Both the position numbers and the translations under genes were made by a program. From PALSA-600 sp037142875 (GTDB lineage Bacteria > Actinomycetota > Thermoleophilia > Gaiellales > Gaiellaceae), in the NCBI GenBank assembly GCA_037142875.1, contig JBAWZV010000011.1, forward strand, positions 1 through 32,161: 32,161 nt of DNA. Direction: 5' to 3'. Below are positions 22,197-29,621 of the stretch, piece after piece (the stretch's first letter is position 1; the number at the start of each line of letters is the position of its first letter). The notes under the pieces were generated by a model. It saw only the letters and a list, made by a program, of their open reading frames with translations. It made no database searches and had not been told where the DNA came from.

Positions 22197-22844
22197 TCAG
22201 GCGACGGGGCTGCCGAGCCGCGACGCGACGATCTTCGCGAACGCCGTCTCGACGGCGAGAGGGATCGGAGATCCGAATGAGCCGAGCGCGATCTCGCTCA
22301 ACATCTGGCCGCGCGCGACGAGGATAACGTCGAACGTTGCCGTGAGCTTCCGCGATCCGGCCGTGACCTTGGCGACGACGCGGTAGCCCTCGGTCATCTC
22401 CGTCACGCGAGAGAGCGGGAGCGTCGTCTTTGAGGTGATGACGACGCCGAGCCCACGTACTCGTAGGCCGGCGAGCGACGCGGCGACGCACTCGACGAGC
22501 CCCTTGTCGACGCCACGCTTCCAGTAGGTCGTCGTCTGGCGCGCGTCGGCGAACACGCTCGTCTGCTGTCCGATCACGACGCCCCGACTGTCGTCGAATG
22601 CAGGTGAGGAGGCGGCGCCGATCTCGGTGATGTCGGAGCCGTCCGTCACATGACCGGTGCAGGAGAGGTTGATCGCGGTCGTTCCCGGCTTCGAGGCCTC
22701 CCAGCCCTTGCCCAGGTCGTTCAGGGTCAGGAGTGAGCTCTGCGCCGCGGTTGTTCCTGCGCCGGTGTGCTTCGCAGCAGGGCCGGCTGCGGCCGCTACC
22801 GCAGGCCAGAGGCAGGCGGCCAGGGTCGCGAGGAGGATCCGCAT
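22197..22844 (-). CDS. Secreted hypothetical protein
   Basis: This 215-residue protein has a signal peptide (about 1-20, MRILLATLAACLWPAVAAAA). The mature part opens with LLTLNDLGKGWEASKPG, a pattern common at the start of actinobacterial extracellular sensor-like domains. It carries two Cys (NLSCTG and LVECVAA) that could pair, and ends in an amphipathic helix (VETAFAKIVASRL). A relation to PknH-type extracellular domains is possible but not proven. ATG 22844 stands seven bases after a TAGCAT box on the minus strand, so the mRNA is probably leaderless. The divergent queF uses the same box sequence on the other strand. Confidence 0.7.
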   Translation of the reverse strand: MRILLATLAACLWPAVAAAAGPAAKHTGAGTTAAQSSLLTLNDLGKGWEASKPGTTAINLSCTGHVTDGSDITEIGAASSPAFDDSRGVVIGQQTSVFADARQTTTYWKRGVDKGLVECVAASLAGLRVRGLGVVITSKTTLPLSRVTEMTEGYRVVAKVTAGSRKLTATFDVILVARGQMLSEIALGSFGSPIPLAVETAFAKIVASRLGSPVA

Positions 22845-22851
22845 CCATTCG

Positions 22852-22881
22852 ATGCTACTCCGGCCTGATGCCGTCTAGCAT
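22852..22881. promoter_or_regulatory. Mirror-image divergent leaderless promoters (TAGCAT on both strands)
   Basis: TAGCAT on the plus strand (22876-22881) is six bases before GTG 22888 (queF). TAGCAT on the minus strand (22857-22852) is seven bases before ATG 22844. The arms ATGCTA...TAGCAT are an inverted repeat with 18 bases between. Each -10 lies where the other promoter's -35 would be, so the two probably exclude each other. Confidence 0.55.
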
Positions 22882-22887
22882 GGCGGT

Positions 22888-23262
22888 GTGGAGGAGCAGC
22901 CGACATTTGTCGCTCTCGGGCATGCCGGATCCGAGCACTACGCCGGACTCGAGGTGTTCCCGAACCCCGGCGTCGGTCACGTGGAGATGACGAGCGACGA
23001 GCTGAGTGCCGTGTGCCCGATCACCGGCCAGCCCGACCTGTACCGCGTCACGATCGGGTATCGGCCGGAGAGGCTCTGCCTCGAGTCCAAGTCGGTCAAG
23101 CTGTATCTCAACAGCTTCCGCAACGAGGGCGTGTTCTGCGAGGCGCTTGCCGTTCGGATCCGAGACGATGTGGCCGAGGCGCTCGACCTCGAAGCTGCCA
23201 GCGTCTCGGTCGTGCTCGTCCAGAAGGCCCGTGGCGGGATCACGATCACCGCGGCAAGCTGA
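22888..23262 (+). CDS. queF: NADPH-dependent 7-cyano-7-deazaguanine reductase QueF (short type)
   Basis: This 124-residue protein reduces preQ0 to preQ1 in queuosine tRNA modification. It has the single-domain (Bacillus-type) length. The nucleophilic Cys43 lies in AVCPITGQPD, with the proton donor Asp50. The NADPH-binding QueF motif ESKSVKLY is at 66-73, followed by LNSFRNEGVFCEAL. GTG 22888 is chosen because of the TAGCAT box six bases upstream. No other queuosine genes (queC, queD, queE, tgt) are in the window, so it is a lone member here. The following gene starts seven bases downstream and is probably in the same transcript. Confidence 0.93.
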   Translation: MEEQPTFVALGHAGSEHYAGLEVFPNPGVGHVEMTSDELSAVCPITGQPDLYRVTIGYRPERLCLESKSVKLYLNSFRNEGVFCEALAVRIRDDVAEALDLEAASVSVVLVQKARGGITITAAS

Positions 23263-23269
23263 CGGCGCG

Positions 23270-24430
23270 ATGACGTCCGCGAACGAGTTCGGGTTCGATC
23301 AGCTCGACCTCGAGAGGCTTCGGCGTCGGCGGAGCGCGAAGTGGGCGTGGTACCCGGCCGACGTCCTGCCAGCCTGGGTTGCTGAGATGGACTTCCCGCT
23401 CGCGCCGCCGCTGCGAGCGGTGCTCGAGCAGGCAGTAGCTCTCGACGACGCGGGTTACGCGTATCCGGGGAAGCTGGCGGAGGCGTTTGTCGGCTTCGCG
23501 GCGTCACGGTTTGCGTGGGACGTGGACCCCGCGCGCGTCTGGCTCGTGACCGACGTGATGACCGGCGTGGCCGAGGTGCTGCGCGCACTCATCGAGCCGG
23601 GCGACGGCGTCGTCGTCAACCCGCCCATCTACCCGCCGTTCACGAGTGTCACGCGCGAGGTCGGTCGCTGCATCGTTGACGTCCCGCTCGTGCCCACGGA
23701 GGACGGCTGGGAGCTCGACCTCGACGGTCTCGAAGCGGCGTTCGCCGCCGGCGCGCGCGCCTACCTGCTCTGCAACCCGCACAACCCGACCGGTCGGGTG
23801 TTCGACCGCGCGGAGCTCGCTGCCGTCGCGGCGCTCGCCGCACGGTACGACGTCATCGTGATCGTCGACGAGATCCACGCGCCGATGACGTTTCCCGGTG
23901 CGGTGCACATCCCGTACGTCTCGTTGCCCGAAGGCGCAGAGCATGGTCTGACGATCACGAGCGCGAGCAAGGCCTGGAACATCGCGGGTCTCAAGTGCGC
24001 CCAGATCGTCGCCGGATCGGAGCGGATGGCCGCGCTGGTCGAGGAGAGGCTCCCGAAGCATCTTCCGTACCACGTCGGTTACTACGGCGTGCTCGCGTCC
24101 GAGGCGGCGTTCACCCAGGGCGGTGCGTGGCTCGACGCGCTCGTCGGCTACCTCGACGTCAACCGCCGTCGTCTGGGTGAGCTGCTCGAGGAGCTACTCC
24201 CGGAGGTGCGCTACGTGCTGCCGCAGGCGGGATACCTCGCCTGGCTCGACTGTCGTGATCTCGACCTCGGCGACGATCCGGCCGCCGTGTTTCTGGAACG
24301 TGGCGGCGTCGCGCTCACGCCCGCACCTCCGTTCGGAGAGGGAGCTGCGGGCTTCGCCCGCCTCAACTTCGGCACGTCGTCAGCACTCGTCGAAGAGGCC
24401 GTCAACCGGATGGCTGCCGCCGTCAGATAG
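23270..24430 (+). CDS. PatB/MalY-type PLP enzyme (cystathionine beta-lyase or aminotransferase)
   Basis: This 386-residue fold-type I PLP enzyme has the MalY/PatB N-terminal signature: KWAWYPADVLPAWVAEMDFPLAPPL, then DAGYAYPG. Cofactor residues are NPHNPTG with Asn172, VDEIHAPMTF with Asp200, and the Schiff-base Lys234 in SASKAWNIAGLKCA. Members cleave the C-S bond of cystathionine or cysteine conjugates, and some act as aminotransferases. The ATG at 23270 is seven bases after queF. The 3' end overlaps the convergent drug-exporter gene by eight bases. A palindrome just after the stop (24441-24458) may end the transcript. Confidence 0.88.
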   Translation: MTSANEFGFDQLDLERLRRRRSAKWAWYPADVLPAWVAEMDFPLAPPLRAVLEQAVALDDAGYAYPGKLAEAFVGFAASRFAWDVDPARVWLVTDVMTGVAEVLRALIEPGDGVVVNPPIYPPFTSVTREVGRCIVDVPLVPTEDGWELDLDGLEAAFAAGARAYLLCNPHNPTGRVFDRAELAAVAALAARYDVIVIVDEIHAPMTFPGAVHIPYVSLPEGAEHGLTITSASKAWNIAGLKCAQIVAGSERMAALVEERLPKHLPYHVGYYGVLASEAAFTQGGAWLDALVGYLDVNRRRLGELLEELLPEVRYVLPQAGYLAWLDCRDLDLGDDPAAVFLERGGVALTPAPPFGEGAAGFARLNFGTSSALVEEAVNRMAAAVR

Positions 24431-25988
24431 CGAGCGGTGTCTCGCGGCGCGCCGCGAGCGAGACGAACGCACCCGCAAGCAGCACGCCTGCCGCGACGAG
24501 GAGTGCAACGTGGAGGCCGCGTCCGAAGGCGTCCTCGGCTGCAGCGAGCACCTGCGTCACGAGCCCGGGGTGGGCACCCGCGACGGGGTTCGCCGCGCCT
24601 GCGGCCGCGGCGTCGGCAGGGAGGCCCCCATGGGTCACGGCATTGACGACGACGGACTGGAAGATGGATGGCACGCCGAGGTCGTTCAGCTTCTGCGTGA
24701 GATCTCCGACCAGCCGGGCGTTCACGACGGCGCCGAGGATCGCGACGGCCAGCACACCTCCAAACTCACGGGCCGTGTTGATGGTCGAGGCGGCCATGCC
24801 AGAACGCTCGCCTGGCACGAGTGAGAGAGCGGCAGCCGTGACCGCGACGAGGGCGAGGCCGAGGCCGAACCCGACGAGGGCGAGAGCGCCCGCGAGCGGT
24901 GCGACCGAGACATCGGGCTTGAGCAGCGCATCGACGGCGAACATGCCACCGCCAGACAGCGCGCAGCCGACAGCCATCGGAATACGAGGTCCACGCGTGG
25001 CAGTGAACGTTCCTGCAACCCGACCAGCAACCGCCATCGCGACAGCCATCGCCACGAACTGGAGCGCGATCTTCCACCCCGAGAAGTGCGCGACGACCTG
25101 CAGGTAGAGCGACGTGAAGAAGAAGACGGCGAACAGGCCGAAGCTCGTGGCGAAGGCGACCACGGTCGCGCTGCTGAATGCAGGGATCCTGAACAGCTCG
25201 AGTCGGAGGACGGGATCCTTGACGCGCCGTTCGACGGCGACGAAGGCAAGGCACGCCGCGGCTGCGACGGCGAAGAGCAGCGCGATCCACCAGGTGCGAT
25301 AGCCGACGCTCTCACCCTCGATCACGGCGAAGGTGACGGCGGTCACCGCGGCCGTGCCGGCAATCAGTCCGGGGATGTCGAGCGACCGGCCTGCCGGGTC
25401 GGCGCTCTCACGGAGCGTCTTCGCTGCGACGATGAACGCGACGAGTCCGAACGCGAGGTTGAACCAGAAGATCCCTCGCCACCCCGCGAACCCGACGAGG
25501 ATTCCTCCCGCGACCGGCCCGACGGCCAGGGAGATGCCCGAGACGGCGGTCCACACTCCAAGCGCCTTTGCCCGGGCGTGGCTGTCAGGGTAGATCTGCC
25601 GGATCAACGAGAGCGTCTCGGGCTCGCACGCGGCCGCTCCGACACCCATCACGACGCGCCCCGCGATGAGCATCGAGGGCCCCGTCGCCAGAGCCCCGAC
25701 AATCGATCCGGCGCAGAAGGTCGCTACGCCGGCCAGGAGCACCTTTCTGCGTCCGAACAGGTCGCCGAGCGTCCCGCCGGTGAGCATCAGTCCGGCGAAG
25801 GCGAGCATGTAGCCGTCGACGATCCACTGCAAGCTCGAAACCCCCGCCGCGAGGGACGCCTGCATGTCGGCGAGCGCGACGCTCACGATCGTGTTGTCGA
25901 GGAACGTCAGGAAGAGGACACCGCAGACGGCCGTCAGGGCAAGGCCCCGTCGCGAGGCGAGCCGTTCGTCGGGTGCCAGCGAGAACAT
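24423..25988 (-). CDS. MFS transporter, DHA2 (EmrB/QacA-type) drug:H+ antiporter
   Basis: This 521-residue protein has about 14 membrane helices, as in the DHA2 family. Signatures are FLDNTIVSVALADMQ (motif D1) in helix 1, QWIVDGYMLAFAGLMLTGGTLGDLFGRRK (motif A) between helices 2 and 3, and SGISLAVGPVAGGIL (motif C, antiporter) in helix 5. It should export hydrophobic toxic compounds using the proton gradient. The ATG at 25988 begins just before helix 1; the longer open frame to 26150 overlaps the upstream lipoprotein gene. The 22-base gap suggests one operon with that lipoprotein. The substrate cannot be named from sequence. Confidence 0.9.
   Translation of the reverse strand: MFSLAPDERLASRRGLALTAVCGVLFLTFLDNTIVSVALADMQASLAAGVSSLQWIVDGYMLAFAGLMLTGGTLGDLFGRRKVLLAGVATFCAGSIVGALATGPSMLIAGRVVMGVGAAACEPETLSLIRQIYPDSHARAKALGVWTAVSGISLAVGPVAGGILVGFAGWRGIFWFNLAFGLVAFIVAAKTLRESADPAGRSLDIPGLIAGTAAVTAVTFAVIEGESVGYRTWWIALLFAVAAAACLAFVAVERRVKDPVLRLELFRIPAFSSATVVAFATSFGLFAVFFFTSLYLQVVAHFSGWKIALQFVAMAVAMAVAGRVAGTFTATRGPRIPMAVGCALSGGGMFAVDALLKPDVSVAPLAGALALVGFGLGLALVAVTAAALSLVPGERSGMAASTINTAREFGGVLAVAILGAVVNARLVGDLTQKLNDLGVPSIFQSVVVNAVTHGGLPADAAAAGAANPVAGAHPGLVTQVLAAAEDAFGRGLHVALLVAAGVLLAGAFVSLAARRETPLAI
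24441..24458. terminator. Perfect 18-base palindrome near a convergent gene end
   Basis: CTCGCGGCG joined to CGCCGCGAG, without mismatch. It lies 11 bases after the stop of the PLP-enzyme gene and inside the 3' coding end of the MFS gene. In RNA it folds as a 7-bp GC stem with a CGCG loop. There is no T-tract. It could end or protect the plus-strand message. Confidence 0.35.
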
Positions 25989-26010
25989 CAGCTGGAGCCC
26001 GTCGCGCGAG

Positions 26011-26478
26011 TCATGCGTGCGCCGTCGAGGAGCAAGCGGGCGGCGTTGCCCCTTCCAGGGCGAGTAACTCGCAGAAGCTGGCTTCGCCGACCCGCCACGA
26101 TCCGGCGACCTTGACAGCGATGCCGCGATGGTTCTTGAGCGCCGGGACACCGGCGAGCAGGATCGAGTAGGTCACCACGGCTCGACGCGGGCCGATGACG
26201 ACAACACGCTTGACGACCGCCTTCGTCTGCTTGACGAGAAGGGACTGTCCCTGCGCCTGGATCACCGAGGCGAACGCCTGACCGTTCTGCAGCAATGCGA
26301 TCTTTCCGTCCGCAGGTTTGGTCCCATCGAAGAAGGCGAGCCACGCCTGCGTGACCGCGGCACGTGTCCCGAGCGGGGTAGGGCCGCCCGTGTCGCCCGT
26401 GCTCTCACCGCCACATCCCGCGACGACAACCATCGTGGCGGCGATGAACGCGAGTCCGATTCCACCGCGCAGCGTCAA
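26011..26478 (-). CDS. Small lipoprotein of unknown function
   Basis: This 155-residue protein has a lipoprotein signal peptide: basic start (LRGG), hydrophobic core (IGLAFIAATMVVVAG) and lipobox VAGC with Cys22. The mature part is a compact alpha-beta domain of the kind found in small actinobacterial lipoproteins (AVTQAWLAFFDGTKPADGKIALLQNGQAF, then a beta-rich middle), related in style to the mycobacterial MTB12 low-molecular-weight antigens. Two late Cys (FCELL, PACSS) could form a disulfide. TTG 26478 is chosen because a TATCGT box (26492-26487) stands eight bases upstream. It is followed 22 bases later by the exporter gene. A link between the two is suggested only by the operon. Confidence 0.72.
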   Translation of the reverse strand: MTLRGGIGLAFIAATMVVVAGCGGESTGDTGGPTPLGTRAAVTQAWLAFFDGTKPADGKIALLQNGQAFASVIQAQGQSLLVKQTKAVVKRVVVIGPRRAVVTYSILLAGVPALKNHRGIAVKVAGSWRVGEASFCELLALEGATPPACSSTAHA

Positions 26479-26486
26479 CGCGACGG

Positions 26487-26492
26487 ACGATA
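26487..26492 (-). promoter_or_regulatory. -10 box TATCGT for the lipoprotein-exporter operon
   Basis: TATCGT on the minus strand is eight bases before TTG 26478. Transcription would begin at or one base before the start codon. Confidence 0.45.
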
Positions 26493-26511
26493 ACCGACGC
26501 GGCGGCTCTCG

Positions 26512-27771
26512 TCAGCTAACGGCGTGGGTGGCCGCGCTCAACGCCGCCTGGGTGTTCGTCCCGACGGTCGCCTGGACGACGGCGAGCAGCGCATGGCCGA
26601 CGTCGGCCATGGTGGCGACGTACGACAGTCCCGTTGCGCCAGCAATCGTCGCGCACAGCCGGCCGTTTGCGTTGCAGCGCTTCCACGCATACGTGACGGT
26701 CTCCGGGGCAGGAGCCCAGGTGCCGTTCGAGACGGTGAGCGTCTCCCCGGGGTGCGGCGTTCCGGTGACGGTCGGCTGCGCGGTCGAGGTGAGCGGTGAA
26801 GGGGAAGGGGCGGTTGGGCCGACAAGATTCGCATAGCCACTCGTCTGGCCGGTGGCGTCGCTTGCGGTCACCGTGAGGCCGATCGTCGAGCCGGCGTCCT
26901 TGGCGACCAGCCGGTACGTCGACTTCGTCGCACCGTGGATCGAGATGCACGCGCCTCCGGAGGTGTCGCAGCGGTACCACTGAAAGTGGTACGCCAGGGC
27001 GCCGGCGCCAGTCCACAGCCCGACGGAGCCACTGACCTGAGCAGCGACCGTCAACGAGCCCGAGACGGAGGGTGAGGCAACCAACGTCGGCCCGATAACG
27101 CCGGCCGAGACGGCCGCCGGAGTGGCCGTGCTGAACACGGTTGCGGTTGTGGGGCCAAAGCTCGCCTGCACGCTTGCGAGTAGCGCGTGGCCTACGTCTG
27201 CCGCGCCGAGCGTGTACGAGTTCCCGGTCGCATTGGCGATCGTCGCGCACACCCGGCCATTCGCATTGCAGCGCTCCCACGAGTAGGTGACCTTGCTTGG
27301 CGTCGGGCTCCAGACGCCGGTTGAGACCTGAACCGTCTTCGCCTGGAGTGGCGGGCCGCTGACGGTGGGCTGCCCGGTGGAGACAAGGAGTGGCGTGGCC
27401 GATGCGATCGGCCCGACGAGGCTTGCATAGGCCGAGACCGGTCCCGTGCCGTCTGAGGCAGTGACGGTGAGGCCGATCGTCTTCCCGACGTCCTTGTCAA
27501 CCAGGAGATACGTCGGCGAGACAGCACCGTGAATCGACGTGCAGCGTGCCCCGGCCGCGTCGCAGCGATGCCATTGGAATCCGTAGCTGATCGTTCCCGA
27601 GCCGATCCAGGTTCCACTCAGCCCGGTCAGCCGTTTCCCGGCCGCTGCCGATCCGAGGACGGTCGGCGACGCGGTGGGAGCCGGGCCACCGGGTGCAGAA
27701 GCAGCGGCGGCCACCTCGCCGGTCATGGAGGCCGCGACCAGAATGAGGGCGGCGCTAGCTCGGAGAGTCAC
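26512..27771 (-). CDS. Secreted protein of four Ig-like repeats in ABAB order
   Basis: From GTG 27771 the protein is 419 residues with a signal peptide (about 1-25). Four domains of about 88 residues follow: A1 36-123, B1 135-220, A2 233-320 and B2 332-419. Each has a Trp-x-(Arg/Lys)-Cys start and a Cys pair with six residues between: Cys70/77, 168/175, 268/275 and 366/373. The A domains share CxSIHGA and IGLTVTASD; the B domains share RCNANGR, CATIA and ADVGHALL. The gene thus arose by duplication of an AB pair. Repeats of this style are common in exported proteins of this bacterial group; a cell-surface or matrix role is an inference. The GTG start follows a TATCCT box by exactly six bases. 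Confidence 0.8.
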   Translation of the reverse strand: MTLRASAALILVAASMTGEVAAAASAPGGPAPTASPTVLGSAAAGKRLTGLSGTWIGSGTISYGFQWHRCDAAGARCTSIHGAVSPTYLLVDKDVGKTIGLTVTASDGTGPVSAYASLVGPIASATPLLVSTGQPTVSGPPLQAKTVQVSTGVWSPTPSKVTYSWERCNANGRVCATIANATGNSYTLGAADVGHALLASVQASFGPTTATVFSTATPAAVSAGVIGPTLVASPSVSGSLTVAAQVSGSVGLWTGAGALAYHFQWYRCDTSGGACISIHGATKSTYRLVAKDAGSTIGLTVTASDATGQTSGYANLVGPTAPSPSPLTSTAQPTVTGTPHPGETLTVSNGTWAPAPETVTYAWKRCNANGRLCATIAGATGLSYVATMADVGHALLAVVQATVGTNTQAALSAATHAVS

Positions 27772-27967
27772 GCTCCAAGGATACGGCTCCGATCGTCGGT
27801 GGCTCGCGTGAGAGCAGCGCGAGCCAGTCGATGTCGAGGCGTGAGCTCTCGGGCGGGTGGGGCCGTCCGCGCGGGAACCCGACCGGTGGCAGCGCGGGCT
27901 CGTGGGCAGGGCAGCATCCTCCCAGCGTGAGCGTCGCACAGCCTGGAGACGTACAAGGAGTAAGCAC
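27755..27967 (-). CDS. Possible small zinc-binding protein (tentative)
   Basis: This is a 70-residue frame from GTG 27967 with GAAGG upstream at a good distance. The start reads PCTSPGCATLTLGGCCPAHEP, a C-x4-C-x7-CC-x2-H arrangement like the short zinc knuckles seen at the start of small actinobacterial proteins. The rest is Pro-rich, then DIDWLALLSREPP. Third-position G/C is lower in the first codons than in neighbouring genes and normal later. It overlaps the start of the Ig-repeat gene by 17 bases on the same strand and would contain that gene's promoter box, which counts against it. Confidence 0.35.
   Translation of the reverse strand: MLTPCTSPGCATLTLGGCCPAHEPALPPVGFPRGRPHPPESSRLDIDWLALLSREPPTIGAVSLERDSPS
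27778..27783 (-). promoter_or_regulatory. -10 box TATCCT, leaderless promoter
   Basis: TATCCT on the minus strand is followed by exactly six bases and GTG 27771, which begins a signal peptide. This fixes the start of the Ig-repeat gene. Confidence 0.5.
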
Positions 27968-28187
27968 GATCTCAACCTTCCCTTCGGGGAGCGATCTTCG
28001 TCCTTTCAGCGGTGAGCTACAAGCCATCACTCGTGCGAACGTCCGCAAACTCCGCAGATTCATGCGCCGGGCGCCGTGTGGGTCGCTATCCAGGGACGAC
28101 ACGATTCATACCGGAAGGCAGTTCGTGCAGGTCTATCGTTTGAGTCCACCAGTCGAACACCGTGTTGTTGGTGGCTGGTGGAACCCG
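27968..28187. other. Intergenic region before the propeller gene
   Basis: No convincing gene is seen. The plus strand is open through this stretch in the frame of the propeller gene but has no signal peptide and no family-like sequence. TATCGT at 28134-28139 may be the -10 of the propeller gene, leaving a leader of about 42 bases that contains GGTGG before the ATG at 28188. Confidence 0.4.
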
Positions 28188-29621
28188 ATGCACACCTTCC
28201 CGCAGATGCCCCGTGAGACCGGTTCGGAAAGCCAGCGCAGACCGTCCGCAGCGGTGGCGTTCGGAGGGATGGCCCTCTGCTTGGTTCTGGCGCTCGTGCT
28301 CGTCGCGATCGCGCGTGCCGACGGGTGGCTGCTGCAGGCATCGGGCACGAACAACGATCTGATCGCGATCGCTTGCCCTGCAACGACGACGTGCTTCACG
28401 GTGGGGGCGACCGGCACGATCCTGAAGACCACCGACGGATCGACGTGGGCGGGTTTGACGTCGGGCACCACGAACGGCCTCAACGGCATCTCGTGCCTCG
28501 ACACGTCGAACTGCTTCACGGTCGGGGTTGCCGGAACGGTGCGCAAGACTACGAACGGCACGACGTGGGCGTCGGTGACGTCCGGTACGTCGAGTGAGCT
28601 TCGCGATGTTGCGTGCGCCTCGACGACCACGTGCTGGGAGGCCGGGGCCGCCGGCCTGATGCGCAAGACGACGAACGGGACGAACTTCTCGGGCAACGAG
28701 AACTCGAAGACGACGAACATGCTCAACGGGATCGCCTGTCCGAGCTCCTCGATCTGCGTCTCGGTCGGCACATCAGGAACGACCACGACGACTGTAAACG
28801 GGGGCACCGGTTGGACACTGCGAACCTCAGGTACAGCCAACACGCTGAACGATGTCGCCTGCCCGAGCACGACGCAATGCTGGACGGTCGGCGCCGCAGG
28901 AACGATTCTCGTCTCTGCAGACAGCGGCACCACCTGGACTGCCCAGACATCCGGAACGGCCAACGATCTCCAGGGCGTTTCGTGTCCGAGCACGACGGTC
29001 TGTTTTGCGGTCGGCGCGTCCGGAACGGTCATCAAGACGACCAACTCCGGGACGACCTGGGCGCCGCTCACCTCCGGGACGGCGAGCGTCGTGTACCGCA
29101 TCGCGTTCCCGTCAACCGCGGCCGGCTGGTTCGTCGGCGCCGGTGGTGTGATCGGGTCATACCAGTCGTGCGGAGGGGGATCGCTGTCGTTGACGGCGCC
29201 GTCCTCGATCACCTGGGCGGTGACGCTGAACGGTGCCGACCAGACCGCGACTGCATCCCTCGTACTCACGACCGCCGACGCGACCGGATCGGGCGCAGGC
29301 TGGAACATCACGGGGACGTCGACCACCTTCACGAACGCCGGGGCGAAGACGCTGGCGACAACCGCGACGTCGCTCACCGGCGTCTCGTCCGTCTCGGCGG
29401 GCGGAGCCTGCGATGTTGCACCGACGAACTCGATCGCGTTCCCGTTGACGCTCCCGGCGGCCGCAACCGCTCCGGCCGCGGTGAAGCTCTACAACGCGGC
29501 TGCAGGGTCGGGCGCCGGGTCGAACACCGTCACGATGAGCTTTATCGTCTCGGCGCCGGCGAACATCTACAGCGGGACGTACACCTCGACCTGGACTGTC
29601 TCGATCGTCAGCGGCCCGTAG
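28188..29621 (+). CDS. Surface protein: seven-bladed YCF48/BNR-like propeller plus WxL-like C-terminal domain
   Basis: This 477-residue protein has an N-terminal membrane segment (about 20-43). Residues 47-325 are seven tandem units of 40-41 residues built on SGTxxxLxxVxCPSTTxCxxVGAxGTIxKTTNxGTTW. Blades 1-6 each have a Cys pair with five residues between (63/69, 103/109, 143/149, 184/190, 225/231, 266/272); blade 7 has lost both. The unit count fits one closed propeller. The C-terminal part (about 330-477) has GAGWNITGTSTTF and a final YSGTYTSTWTVSIVSGP, which resembles the WxL cell-wall-binding domain; this is an inference. ATG 28188 is preferred; ATG 28206 is possible. The gene is divergent from the Ig-repeat gene and convergent with the response regulator. 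Confidence 0.78.
   Translation: MHTFPQMPRETGSESQRRPSAAVAFGGMALCLVLALVLVAIARADGWLLQASGTNNDLIAIACPATTTCFTVGATGTILKTTDGSTWAGLTSGTTNGLNGISCLDTSNCFTVGVAGTVRKTTNGTTWASVTSGTSSELRDVACASTTTCWEAGAAGLMRKTTNGTNFSGNENSKTTNMLNGIACPSSSICVSVGTSGTTTTTVNGGTGWTLRTSGTANTLNDVACPSTTQCWTVGAAGTILVSADSGTTWTAQTSGTANDLQGVSCPSTTVCFAVGASGTVIKTTNSGTTWAPLTSGTASVVYRIAFPSTAAGWFVGAGGVIGSYQSCGGGSLSLTAPSSITWAVTLNGADQTATASLVLTTADATGSGAGWNITGTSTTFTNAGAKTLATTATSLTGVSSVSAGGACDVAPTNSIAFPLTLPAAATAPAAVKLYNAAAGSGAGSNTVTMSFIVSAPANIYSGTYTSTWTVSIVSGP
28326..29162 (+). repeat. Seven tandem 120-123-base coding repeats
   Basis: The DNA behind the propeller is a direct tandem repeat with a period of 120 bases (first three units) and then about 123 bases. 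Recurring strings include ACGAACGG(C/G)ACGA(C/A)and TCCGGAAC. The very regular period and clear DNA-level similarity suggest fairly recent amplification of one unit. Confidence 0.65.

Noticed and set aside
25086..26114. A 342-codon plus-strand frame opposite the drug exporter
   Set aside because: Antisense to transmembrane helices, which produces a highly charged artificial protein. No ribosome site or recognisable domain.
27831..28187. N-terminal extension of the propeller protein
   Set aside because: The extension has no signal or family pattern, crosses the shared upstream region and would place the membrane segment 140 residues inside the protein.
28326..29162. CRISPR-like regular repeats
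   Set aside because: The 120-123-base period, the open frame through all units and the lack of unrelated spacers show a coding repeat, not a CRISPR array.
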